Assembly (NCBI GenBank): GCA_965243825.1
Contig: CBDEVT010000001.1
Location: 2,356,001 to 2,420,000, forward strand
Direction: 5' to 3'
Source of the DNA: JAJCYX01 sp965243825
Lineage (GTDB): Bacteria; Chloroflexota; Dehalococcoidia; Lucifugimonadales; Lucifugimonadaceae
Length of the DNA stretch: 64,000 bases
The notes beneath the pieces were generated by a model. The model ran no database searches. It was not told the origin of the DNA and saw only the letters and a program-made list of their open reading frames with translations. Each line of letters starts with the position of its first letter. The first letter of the stretch is position 1. The position numbers were made by a program, and so were the translations under genes. Positions 40,840 through 48,438 of this stretch are shown here, in pieces.

Positions 40840-41640
40840 CTAACGCGTCGCCTTCGGACCGTGATGTCTGAGTGCCCATCTCTCTGCGAGGGCGACCAGG
40901 GCAAACAGCAACACTGCTGCTACCGACAGGACAAAGATGGCCGCGAAAACTCTATCTGTGCGGAACTGGGGACCAGAGACCTTCATCAACCACCCGAGTC
41001 CGCCGCGTCCACCTACCCATTCACCAACAACAGCACCGATCACGGCAGTCACAGCGGCGACCTTGAGACCAGAGAACAGATAAGGAAGGGCGGCAGGGAA
41101 CCTAAGCTTCGTCATGACCTGCAACCTGCTTGCGCCCAGAGTGCGCATCATGTTCGCCATCTCAATATCGACGGACCGCAGACCGTCTACGAGACTTACC
41201 ACTACTGGAAAGAAGGAGATAAGTACCACCACGATCACCTTCGATGTCATTTCTGGTCCAACCCAGACCAGCAACAGGGGCGCAAGTGTGATGATCGGGA
41301 TCGTTTGAGATGCGATGACGATGGGATAGAGCGATCTTTCAATCACGCGCGACCACGAGATGGCTGCAGCGAGAGATGTGCCGAGCAACGCCGCAAGAGT
41401 GAAGCCGATCAACACCTCTTGCAGGGTGATGCGGGCGTGTTCCATGTGAAGTGAGAAAGAATCACCGAGTTCTGTCGCGATCTCGGTCGGGGCAGGCAGC
41501 AACCATGGCTGGATATCCAGTGTATGAGCCAGCAATTCCCAGAGCCCGATCAGAGCAGAAGTCAGGATCAGTGCCGGGAGCAGATTTCGGATGCCTCTAC
41601 CGAAGGTCCTTGAGCTTCCGAACGTGTGTGTGCCACTCAT
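40840..41640 (-). CDS. thiX: ABC transporter permease (ThiX-like)
   Basis: A 266-residue permease with about six helices and the cytoplasmic EAA-like loop LGASRLQVMTKLRFPAALPYLFSGLKVA (near residues 150-180), typical of the SsuC/TauC/ThiX family. N-terminal helix LLPALILTSALIGLWELLAH. It forms the membrane channel of the thiamine-precursor importer with the ATPase encoded just upstream (its ATG overlaps that gene's TGA as ATGA) and the lipoprotein downstream. The gene is therefore part of the TPP-riboswitch operon. Confidence 0.92.
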   Translation of the reverse strand: MSGTHTFGSSRTFGRGIRNLLPALILTSALIGLWELLAHTLDIQPWLLPAPTEIATELGDSFSLHMEHARITLQEVLIGFTLAALLGTSLAAAISWSRVIERSLYPIVIASQTIPIITLAPLLLVWVGPEMTSKVIVVVLISFFPVVVSLVDGLRSVDIEMANMMRTLGASRLQVMTKLRFPAALPYLFSGLKVAAVTAVIGAVVGEWVGGRGGLGWLMKVSGPQFRTDRVFAAIFVLSVAAVLLFALVALAERWALRHHGPKATR

Positions 41641-42458
41641 ACGCCAACTGCCTGGCTGGCTCCGGCCAACGATTGCATCAGCCGTGATTTGAGGGCTATG
41701 AATTCGCGTGAAGTGACTATGCTGTCAGGTCGTGGTCGAGGCAGATCCACTTCAACCTGGTCGATTATCTGTCCGGGTCCCGGTGACATCACCAGCACTC
41801 GGTCGGCCAACAGCAATGCCTCTTCGATGTCGTGTGTCACCAACAAAACGGCGCGGCGACTACGATCAAGGACATCGTCAAGCCACTGCTGCAATTGGCG
41901 ACGAGTGATCGCATCAAGAGCTCCGAACGGCTCGTCAAGAAGTAGTGTTCCACTTTCCGGCAACGTCGCCCTTAGCAGCGCCACTCTTTGCTTCATGCCG
42001 CCCGACAGTTGCCATGGGTAAGAGTTGAGAACCGAGCCAAGTCCAAACTGAGAAGCACGTTCTGTGGCGAGTTGGTCAGCCTGTACGCGGCTCACACCGG
42101 CCAGTTCAAGGCCAAGACGTGCATTGGCAAGCACGTTGCGCCAGGGCAACAACAGGTCACGCTGTTGCATGTACGCGACTTTTCCAAGACGATTGGACGT
42201 ACTTATTTCTGTGTTTTCACCAACTGTGATGACGCCCACCAGAGGCTCAAGAAGACCGGCGATCGCGTTCAGCACACTCGATTTACCACAGCCACTGGGA
42301 CCGATTAAGGCGACGAACTGACCCTCGCTGACTTCGAAACTGATATCGTGTGCCGCGACTACGGTTTGAGAACCGTCGCGATAACCAACAGACACACCGG
42401 AGAGAACGACACCGGTTCGTTGGTCGTTTTCGATTAGAGGTTCCGGGTTTGAGTCCAT
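41637..42458 (-). CDS. thiZ: ABC transporter ATP-binding protein (ThiZ-like)
   Basis: About 273 residues from the ATG at 42458. Walker A is GPSGCGKSS, the Q-loop region YMQQRDLLLPW, the ABC signature LSGGMKQRVALLRA, Walker B LLLDEPFGALD, and the switch histidine VTHDIEEALLLAD. An upstream TTG at 42503 is in frame but lies inside the riboswitch terminator run, so the ATG is the sensible start. It energises uptake of a thiamine pyrimidine precursor with the following permease and lipoprotein. It is the first gene behind the TPP riboswitch. Confidence 0.94.
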   Translation of the reverse strand: MDSNPEPLIENDQRTGVVLSGVSVGYRDGSQTVVAAHDISFEVSEGQFVALIGPSGCGKSSVLNAIAGLLEPLVGVITVGENTEISTSNRLGKVAYMQQRDLLLPWRNVLANARLGLELAGVSRVQADQLATERASQFGLGSVLNSYPWQLSGGMKQRVALLRATLPESGTLLLDEPFGALDAITRRQLQQWLDDVLDRSRRAVLLVTHDIEEALLLADRVLVMSPGPGQIIDQVEVDLPRPRPDSIVTSREFIALKSRLMQSLAGASQAVGV

Positions 42459-42498
42459 ATCAGCCGTCGTCTCACCCTGTGGGCCGGGATCAGGTGGC

Positions 42499-42532
42499 AA
42501 CAAAAACCGCCAGGCGGATTTGCTGGCGGTTC
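42499..42532 (-). terminator. Riboswitch expression-platform terminator
   Basis: On the minus strand ACCGCCAG pairs with CTGGCGGT around a 9-base loop and is followed by TTTTTGTTG. It lies about 20 bases after the TPP aptamer and 41 bases before the thiZ ATG. When TPP is bound, the terminator should form and stop transcription of the transporter operon. Confidence 0.92.
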
Positions 42533-42552
42533 AGGTAATTAGGCTGAAGATC

Positions 42553-42647
42553 CGCAGTCCCTCCGCTGGAATTACCCAGTTCAGGTTCATGGGTCGGTGA
42601 AGCTACGTTCACCCTCTCAGCCCGGCTTTTCCGAGCTCCCCACCGCG
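42553..42647 (-). ncRNA. TPP riboswitch (THI element)
   Basis: The minus strand carries the conserved THI sequences in order: GGGGAGC, GGCTGAGAGGG, GACCC.TGAACCTGA, CTGGGTAATTCCAGCG and GAGGGA. A P1 helix can be drawn between CGCGGT at the 5' side (42642-42647) and ACTGCG at the 3' side (42553-42558). It binds thiamine pyrophosphate and controls the three-gene thiamine-precursor transporter through the terminator at 42499-42532. The remaining stretch to the SirB1-like gene (about 42648-42904) holds only a perfect TTTCGAA-C-TTCGAAA palindrome at 42743-42757 and no gene. Confidence 0.97.
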
Positions 42648-42904
42648 TATTCAATTTGCGTTTGGTTGCTGGCGCCCCGAAAGGCAATAACTAGTTCGTT
42701 ATTCGCAGTGTTGCAACATGGCTGGACACTGTCAACTTTACGTTTCGAACTTCGAAATTCCCGTGCTTGTCAATCTTCGCACCACAGATTGCCACTCATG
42801 GCGGGCATTGTTAGCATCGAACACATCAGCGGTGAATCAGTCCCGATGTTCTCGGTATCTCACTCGCTTCTGTTCAACTGTTCAGCTGTTCCAGGGACTT
42901 CGCA

Positions 42905-43777
42905 ATGGAAAGTCACGTCGAACAGGCCCGGGCCGACTTTACGCAGGCTGTGCGGCGAACTGACGCGGACATTGACCTGTTTTCTGCCTGCCTTTACATC
43001 GCAGGTGAAGAGTATCCGGAACTGGACCACCAGAACTACTTCGATAAGTTAGACAGGCTTGCCGCCACTGCCCTGAGTCGACTCCCCAGTCAACCAGGCA
43101 CATATGATCAGCTGGACGGGATCAGGTCAGTACTATTCGACGCTGCTGAACTCCGGGGCAACAGCGGCAACTACTATGATCCGCGAAACAGCTACGTGAA
43201 CGAGGTGCTGGATCGAAAGCTGGGCATCCCCATTACCCTGGCCGTTATTTACCTTGAGGTGGCACGAAGGATAGGTTTGGAGATGCGCGGTATTGGAATG
43301 CCCGGCCATTTCCTACTTTCCGTGGGGTCCGGTGAAGAAGAGATATTCGTTGATCCGTACCATCGTGGCGGACTACTTTCGCGAAAAGAGTGCTTATCGC
43401 TGGCAATGCGCGGGCGAACCTCTGCGGAGCCTGCACCCAGCGCGCTGAGTCGGCGCCTTCTTCCTTCGTGCGGTAATCGGTCGACCCTGCGACGACTTTT
43501 AACGAATCTGAAGCTTACGCATGCGAAGAGGCGGGACTACAGGCGAGCGCTGGCATCTGCTGAGAGGATCCAGCTACTAGATCCAAAGAACTGGCGAAAC
43601 CTGAGCGATCTGGCACGACTCCAGGCGGAGGTAGGAGAGTACACACGGGCGGTGGAGTCACTTTCCGAGTTTCTGGATAGGGCTCCTGAGGGGGCGGATA
43701 CCAGAAGGGCTAAGGACGCCTTGACCCAACTCCGAGAACTCGCCAGGAAACAGTCCGCTCCTGAACCGAATGGCTAG
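42905..43777 (+). CDS. SirB1-like transglutaminase-core2 protein with TPR region
   Basis: A 290-residue protein: the SirB1/transglut_core2 domain (about 10-200) contains LRGNSGNYYDPRNSYVNEVLDRKLGIPITLAVIYLEVARRIGLEMRGIGMPGHFLL and FVDPYHRGGLLSRKECL, and the C-terminal third carries tetratricopeptide-like helices (RDYRRALASAERIQLLDPKNWRNLSDLARLQAEVGEYTRAVESL). The domain looks structurally complete but the family catalytic cysteine is not evident, as in most SirB1 proteins. Function unknown. Direct and inverted repeats follow its stop (see 43778-43838). Confidence 0.85.
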   Translation: MESHVEQARADFTQAVRRTDADIDLFSACLYIAGEEYPELDHQNYFDKLDRLAATALSRLPSQPGTYDQLDGIRSVLFDAAELRGNSGNYYDPRNSYVNEVLDRKLGIPITLAVIYLEVARRIGLEMRGIGMPGHFLLSVGSGEEEIFVDPYHRGGLLSRKECLSLAMRGRTSAEPAPSALSRRLLPSCGNRSTLRRLLTNLKLTHAKRRDYRRALASAERIQLLDPKNWRNLSDLARLQAEVGEYTRAVESLSEFLDRAPEGADTRRAKDALTQLRELARKQSAPEPNG

Positions 43778-43838
43778 AATGTGAACACTAACCTTCACAT
43801 TGTCTGAAAACGAACATTCGGGAATGAGTTAACATTCG
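43778..43838 (+). promoter_or_regulatory. Inverted and direct repeats upstream of the ECF sigma factor gene
   Basis: Directly after the SirB1-like stop there is a perfect inverted repeat AATGTGAA-N8-TTCACATT (43778-43801), then an 8-base direct repeat AACATTCG at 43813-43820 and 43831-43838 (18-base period). The position about 105-165 bases before the sigma-factor ATG suits an operator or an ECF-type promoter region, but I cannot name the binding protein. The remaining stretch up to 43943 shows no other signal. Confidence 0.45.
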
Positions 43839-43943
43839 TTTACCGCAACCGGTGCTAGCAGAAGCGCTCGAACCAGTTAGCGACTATGCACAGCACGGAC
43901 GGCGGGTCCCCAGTGGCCGAGTAACGACCTCGAGGACCGCAAA

Positions 43944-44525
43944 ATGGCTACAAATTACGTGGAGCTTGAAGACCTCGATCTGCTTGAGATGATCTCAGGC
44001 GGAAATCGGGATGCGCTCGCTCAACTGTATGACCGTTACGGCAGACGGGTGTTCGCACTTGCAGCACGGATCCTGAATGACCCTGTTAGCTCCGAAGAGG
44101 TCACACAGGATGTCTTCCTGAGCGTCTGGCGCAGAGGAAGCAGTTACAGCTCTGCGAGAGGTAAGTTCACAACCTGGCTATTTAGCATTGCGCACAATCG
44201 GACGATCGACGAGTTGCGTAAACGCCGCAGGGACCGAAATCGTCAAAATGACGACATAGAAGACCACCTGAATATCGAATCGGCAGAAATCTCCCCGCTC
44301 GAAAACGCCGTAGCACAGTCAGAGTACGCCAAAGTGCGCGATGCTATGGCGGACCTCCCTGAAGAACAGAGGCAAGTAGTTGAGCTCTCGTACTTCAAAG
44401 GGCTGACGCAGGCGGAGATTGCTGAGAAGACCGGGCAACCGCTCGGCACAGTTAAGACACGGATGCGCCTTGCCCTGAAGAAGCTGCGGAATGCTCTCAG
44501 CAGCGAAATCAGTGCAGCAGTATGA
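43944..44525 (+). CDS. ECF-type RNA polymerase sigma factor
   Basis: A 193-residue extracytoplasmic-function sigma factor. Region 2 reads LAQLYDRYGRRVFALAARILNDPVSSEEVTQDVFLSVWRRG and KFTTWLFSIAHNRTIDELRKRRR; region 4 contains LPEEQRQVVELSYFKGLTQAEIAEKTGQPLGTVKTRMRLALKKLR, the recognition helix-turn-helix. It would direct polymerase to stress promoters on release from its anti-sigma factor, encoded next and overlapping by ATGA. GAGGA precedes the ATG. The subgroup resembles SigK/SigM-like ECFs paired with RskA-type anti-sigma factors. Confidence 0.94.
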   Translation: MATNYVELEDLDLLEMISGGNRDALAQLYDRYGRRVFALAARILNDPVSSEEVTQDVFLSVWRRGSSYSSARGKFTTWLFSIAHNRTIDELRKRRRDRNRQNDDIEDHLNIESAEISPLENAVAQSEYAKVRDAMADLPEEQRQVVELSYFKGLTQAEIAEKTGQPLGTVKTRMRLALKKLRNALSSEISAAV

Positions 44526-45478
44526 CCGATCCGAATAGTCTGGATTTCACGGTCCCTGATCCGTGGGGTGATCTGGCGGGTTACGCCCTCAACGCTCTTT
44601 CGCCAGACGAACGAGCGCGAGTTGACGCGCTTCTCGAGTCCTCTCCGGAAGCTCGCGATGAACTTCGGCGCTTCATGGAAGCTGCCGAAAATCTCAGTTA
44701 CTTCGCCCCAGACGCAGAGCCATCTGCCCGAGTCCGCCGTCGTCTTTTAGCCCAGGCAGACAGCGACCTTCACCTTATGTCTGTGGCCCAGCAGGAGGCG
44801 CGTTCGGTCCAACCGAAACGAACTCCTGTCCTCCAGAGAATTCTCAGGCCGGCACGCGTTGCGTATGCGGGTACAGCGGCCGCCCTAATATCTGTCATTG
44901 CGATAGCGGTGATCTTTGGACTCGAAAACTCTCGCATGGACTCCGAGGTAGAGCAGCTTAGAGCCGAGGTTGACGCCGAACTGGCCGCCGTAGCTGCACT
45001 CAGAGATTCGATAGAACAGACTAACGCTCAGTTCGTTGAACAGGATGCAGAGGTTGCTCGCCTCACAGCGGTCAATGCAGCGTTAAACGAGGCCCTGGAG
45101 AATCTGCAGTGGCTGACGTACGTGACGCAGAACAACGAGTATCGGGTTCCGAGCTATCTCGAAGGTAGCTCAGAAGCTCCTGAAGCGAGCGCTATTCTGA
45201 CGGTGAAGAACTTCGATGATCCGGCAGTTCTGCTCGTTTCCAGCCTGCCGCCCGCACCTCAGGGTTATGAGTACATGCTTTCACTGGTGCGTGACGGGAT
45301 GCCGGAGTCTGTTGCATCGTTCCAGGTCAATGAAGCAGGTATGGCTCGAGTCGAGTTCATGCTCCCCGACAACATCATTCAGTATGAAAGCGTCATCGTC
45401 ACGCTAGAACGGCAAGACAACGAAGTAGAGTCTCTGTCTGGTCCTGAAGTTCTGTCAGCGGCTGGCGCTCAGAGGTAG
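44522..45478 (+). CDS. RskA-like anti-sigma factor, single-pass membrane protein
   Basis: A 318-residue protein. The cytoplasmic N-terminal part (LAGYALNALSPDERARVDALLESSPEARDELRRF, about 18-52) is the anti-sigma-like helical domain without a visible HxxxCxxC zinc motif. One transmembrane helix follows (RVAYAGTAAALISVIAIAVIFGL, about 112-135), then a coiled-coil (residues 140-195) and an extracellular RskA-C-type beta domain (YEYMLSLVRDGMPESVASFQVNEAG). It probably holds the ECF sigma factor at the membrane until regulated proteolysis frees it; the coupling with the sigma gene by ATGA supports this. Confidence 0.9.
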   Translation: MTDPNSLDFTVPDPWGDLAGYALNALSPDERARVDALLESSPEARDELRRFMEAAENLSYFAPDAEPSARVRRRLLAQADSDLHLMSVAQQEARSVQPKRTPVLQRILRPARVAYAGTAAALISVIAIAVIFGLENSRMDSEVEQLRAEVDAELAAVAALRDSIEQTNAQFVEQDAEVARLTAVNAALNEALENLQWLTYVTQNNEYRVPSYLEGSSEAPEASAILTVKNFDDPAVLLVSSLPPAPQGYEYMLSLVRDGMPESVASFQVNEAGMARVEFMLPDNIIQYESVIVTLERQDNEVESLSGPEVLSAAGAQR

Positions 45479-45591
45479 ACAATAGCTGGTGTTCTGGTTT
45501 CTGTTGACAGGACTTTAACGTTGGCTGTCTTGGGGAACTGTAGTTTCAATATCACACTGGCGAGTCAACCAGTCTCCAGGCGGTGGTAGAA

Positions 45592-45741
45592 ATGACCGGC
45601 CAAGTGACAGCGATCGAACGTCCGGTAGAGAGCGTTGAAGCGTTCTGGCAATGTGACATCTGTGGTACAGCTATGCTGGACTTGCACTGCAAGCTGAGAT
45701 GTACGAATTGCGGCTTCATGCGGGACTGCTCAGATCCGTAA
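45592..45741 (+). CDS. Zinc-ribbon microprotein, 49 residues
   Basis: This short gene encodes 49 residues with five or six potential zinc ligands: CDIC near residues 21-24, then HCKLRCTNCGFMRDC near residues 32-46. The arrangement C-x2-C-x7-H-C-x3-C-x2-C would bind one zinc, possibly two. The N-terminal 20 residues are acidic/neutral. GGTGGTAG precedes the ATG. It lies 114 bases after the anti-sigma gene; a separate promoter is possible. I do not recognise a named family. The rest of the gap (45742-45852) shows nothing. Confidence 0.72.
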   Translation: MTGQVTAIERPVESVEAFWQCDICGTAMLDLHCKLRCTNCGFMRDCSDP

Positions 45742-45852
45742 GTTAAGCCTCAGGCGGAAGTACGGCACCGGCGATACGCGTACAGACTGCTAACTTCCCA
45801 GATGCCGTGGTATTCCTACACTCGCTCCAGTCAGCGCTGCCGTATATGTTGA

Positions 45853-46581
45853 GTGAAGATGCAATTGCTCAACGAAAAACGCTTCGGCTTTCAACAAGTA
45901 GGTATCGTTTCAGTTCTGATGACGATGCTCCTAATTGTGGGTTGCTCCTCGGATGAATCCGGGGATTTGGATGTCCCTTCTGCTGAAGACTCACTGGCAA
46001 ACTCCCGCGTCGCCATGGCCGAAGTGCCGCAGTTTGAATTCGAACTGACTCACCCCGAAGGAAAGACGTCTCTGGATGGTGGTCTAGAGCTTCGGCGCGC
46101 AGATGGTGCGGTCATTTCACCGTCACGCCTCAAGGTCAACGCGGAAGCAGATTTTGAGCAGTTCTTTGTCAGGGTCAATGCTGTCGTGATCGATGGCGAG
46201 ACCTGGATGACCAATCCCCTGACCGGAAACTGGGCGGTCATTGCGCCAGAGGACAGCCCATTTAGTTTTCTTGATCCTGTGCGCCTGGTTACCAACGTGC
46301 TTGCGCAGACGACAGATCCTGTTTATCCGGACGCCGGTGCGACATCGAATGGCCAGATTGTACTCAACGGTAAGGTGCCTTCCGAGGCTCTCCAGCCGTT
46401 GGTAGGTACGGTGTTGCCCGGTGAACTACTAGATGTCACCTTGAGACTCGACCCTGAGACTTTCTTGCTCAGCAGCGCCCGCTTGAACGGCCGGCTTCAA
46501 CCCGAAGATCAGTCAGATTTCGTGCGACTTATCGAGCTATCTGGATTCGATTCAGAACTCGTGATCGAGCCACCGATCTAG
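45853..46581 (+). CDS. LppX/LprA/LprF/LprG-like lipoprotein
   Basis: A 242-residue lipoprotein: hydrophobic signal VGIVSVLMTMLLIVGCSS with lipobox cysteine near 31. The mature part reads ANSRVAMAEVPQFEFELTHPEGKTSLDGGLELR..., SPSRLKVNAEADFEQFFVRVNAVVIDGETWMTNPLTGNWAVI, and DVTLRLDPETFLLSSARLNGRLQPED, matching the single-domain LppX/LprG fold that binds triacylated lipids in a hydrophobic cavity. In mycobacteria LprG works with the MFS transporter P55 encoded next to it; here an MFS gene follows two bases after the stop. Start GTG with an ATG two codons in. Confidence 0.85.
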   Translation: MKMQLLNEKRFGFQQVGIVSVLMTMLLIVGCSSDESGDLDVPSAEDSLANSRVAMAEVPQFEFELTHPEGKTSLDGGLELRRADGAVISPSRLKVNAEADFEQFFVRVNAVVIDGETWMTNPLTGNWAVIAPEDSPFSFLDPVRLVTNVLAQTTDPVYPDAGATSNGQIVLNGKVPSEALQPLVGTVLPGELLDVTLRLDPETFLLSSARLNGRLQPEDQSDFVRLIELSGFDSELVIEPPI

Positions 46582-46583
46582 CC

Positions 46584-48077
46584 ATGCAACGGATCCGGAG
46601 TTCGCTAAGCCCTTACTGGCTTTTCCTGCCACTCTGTCTCGGTGTATTCATTGCGGCAGACGACCAGACAGTCGTTGTTACGATCCTGCCGGACATGCTT
46701 TCGGACCTGCGCGTTGCCGTCAGCGAACTTGATCGAGCTTCGTGGGCAATTACCGGATACCTGATCGGATACACAGCGGCAATGCCGCTCATGGGGCGAA
46801 TTTCTGACAGATTCGGCTTCCGAAACACCTACATAGCAGCTATGGCGGTATTTGCGCTTGGTTCCATTGGTGTGGCTGTGAGTGCCGACCTGCCACGCTG
46901 GTTGTTCGACCGCGATCCGGAATTCAGCTGGATGGTCGGCGCAAGAGTGTTCCAGGCAATCGGTGGCGGAGCTGTCATCCCAATATCACTCGCCGCAGCA
47001 GGTGAACTCGTTGATGGCAAGCACAGGGCCATTGCATATGGATTAGTTGGCGCAAGTGCTGAGGCTGGTGGCGTCATCGGTCCTCTCTGGGGTGGAGCGA
47101 TCACCGAGTGGTTATCGTGGGAATGGACATTCTGGTTGAACCTGCCGCTGGTGTTTGTTGTTGTTGCGTTGCTGATGCGCCTGCCGGCAGGGCAGCGACA
47201 TGGTGTCAAGATTGATGCCATTGGCGTGACGCTATTCGCTGCTTGCCTGAGCTTCCTGACTATCGGCCTTACTCGTACCGGAGATCCAGATTCTCTGTTC
47301 GTTGTCTCTATTTCCGCGGCCGCGATAACCGGAACCTTGTTGGTGGTTCGTGTTGCTGCGGCAAGGCACCCGCTGTTTCCACGAATCCTGTTCACATTGA
47401 CCGGCTTTGTCGCTGCAAACGTCGCTCATTTTCTCGTTGGAGCAGCGCTGATCATCGGTATGGTCGCTGTGCCACTCATGGCAGGAACCGTTTATGAGGA
47501 GCCTGCTCTTGAAGGTGGCTTGAGGCTACTTCGTATGACGATCGCGATCGGTGTCGGTGCACTCATTGGTGGAGTGTTGACTCAGCGGATTGGCTCGCTT
47601 GTACCTGCTGTCACAGGGGTATTGCTGGCGTTGGCAGGCTTCTTGATGATGGCTACCTGGGATGTCGATACCGCCGATCCGATTGTCACAGTTCACCTTG
47701 CAATAACTGGAATCGGGTTCGGGTTGTTGGTGGCTCCGATCGCAGAGGCTGCCTTGCAAAGAGTCGCGACTAACATGCGTGGTTCGGCCAGCTCATTGCT
47801 GACTGTTTCGAGAATGGTGGGAATGACAGCTGGTCTCGCCGTGATGACATCGGTAGGGACAGTCCAGTTCGTGGAACTGGTTGCCGATCTGCCAGCCTTT
47901 TCACTGGATCCCGCGGTTCAGGATGAGATCGAGTTGGGTACCAGGCTTGCAGGTCTCGAAGTGTTCAGACACTTCTTCAGAGCTGCCGCCATATCGATCG
48001 GCCTGGCACTACCGTTTGTCATATGGATGTCGCTGCGAAGCAGGCCGGACAACGGTAGTGAAGATATCCAGGACTAG
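46584..48077 (+). CDS. MFS transporter, P55/EmrB-QacA-like, partner of the LprG-like lipoprotein
   Basis: A 497-residue transporter with about 14 helices. Helix 1 has LCLGVFIAADDQTVVVTILPDML (the DHA2-type D-x-T-V-V-x-x-x-L-P pattern), followed by WAITGYLIGYTAAMPLMGRISDRFGFRNTYI (motif A) and ARVFQAIGGGAVIPISLAAAGELVDGKHRAIAYGLVGASAEAGGVIGPLWGG (motif C). Position immediately after the lipoprotein gene with two bases between stop and ATG copies the mycobacterial lprG-p55 operon, whose products export lipids. The same role here is inference. It converges with the SHOCT-protein gene. Confidence 0.88.
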   Translation: MQRIRSSLSPYWLFLPLCLGVFIAADDQTVVVTILPDMLSDLRVAVSELDRASWAITGYLIGYTAAMPLMGRISDRFGFRNTYIAAMAVFALGSIGVAVSADLPRWLFDRDPEFSWMVGARVFQAIGGGAVIPISLAAAGELVDGKHRAIAYGLVGASAEAGGVIGPLWGGAITEWLSWEWTFWLNLPLVFVVVALLMRLPAGQRHGVKIDAIGVTLFAACLSFLTIGLTRTGDPDSLFVVSISAAAITGTLLVVRVAAARHPLFPRILFTLTGFVAANVAHFLVGAALIIGMVAVPLMAGTVYEEPALEGGLRLLRMTIAIGVGALIGGVLTQRIGSLVPAVTGVLLALAGFLMMATWDVDTADPIVTVHLAITGIGFGLLVAPIAEAALQRVATNMRGSASSLLTVSRMVGMTAGLAVMTSVGTVQFVELVADLPAFSLDPAVQDEIELGTRLAGLEVFRHFFRAAAISIGLALPFVIWMSLRSRPDNGSEDIQD

Positions 48078-48079
48078 AC

Positions 48080-48385
48080 TCATCGGTCGCCTTCCAGGTC
48101 TCGCTTCATCTGGAAGAATTCGGCGCGGTCAATCTCACCGCGAGCGTAACGACGTTTCACCTCTTCGATAGCATCGCCACCGGAGTCGTTCGGTGACATG
48201 GCGTTAATGAACTTCGTCGCTAGCCAGATGCCACCGGCGATGACAGCTGCCCAGAACGCCCCGTAGACGACCATAACGCCGAGACTGGCGGCAAACCAGG
48301 TGCTGTCACCGATCAAGAACATGATTGTCAGCGCCAGCGTGACTGCGCTAACGGCCGTCCAAACACGAACTGTACGGGTAGTCAC
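48080..48385 (-). CDS. SHOCT domain membrane protein
   Basis: About 101 residues from the GTG at 48385, which is preceded by AAGGAGG five bases upstream; upstream in-frame codons are not needed. Two hydrophobic helices (VWTAVSAVTLALTIMFLIG and FAASLGVMVVYGAFWAAVIAGGIWLA) are followed by a C-terminal SHOCT motif DAIEEVKRRYARGEIDRAEFFQMKRDLEGD (short C-terminal domain of bacterial membrane proteins). SHOCT domains are thought to promote oligomerisation; the protein's role is unknown. It ends two bases from the MFS gene stop. Confidence 0.88.
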   Translation of the reverse strand: MTTRTVRVWTAVSAVTLALTIMFLIGDSTWFAASLGVMVVYGAFWAAVIAGGIWLATKFINAMSPNDSGGDAIEEVKRRYARGEIDRAEFFQMKRDLEGDR

Positions 48386-48438
48386 TGCGCCTCCTTTATC
48401 GGAGTTTGTCTGAGTGCAGGCTGTAGAAGCCAATTTTA

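Noticed and set aside
42459..42503. TTG at 42503 as the start of the ABC ATPase gene
   Set aside because: It lies in the U-run of the riboswitch terminator; the ATG at 42458 lies downstream of the platform.
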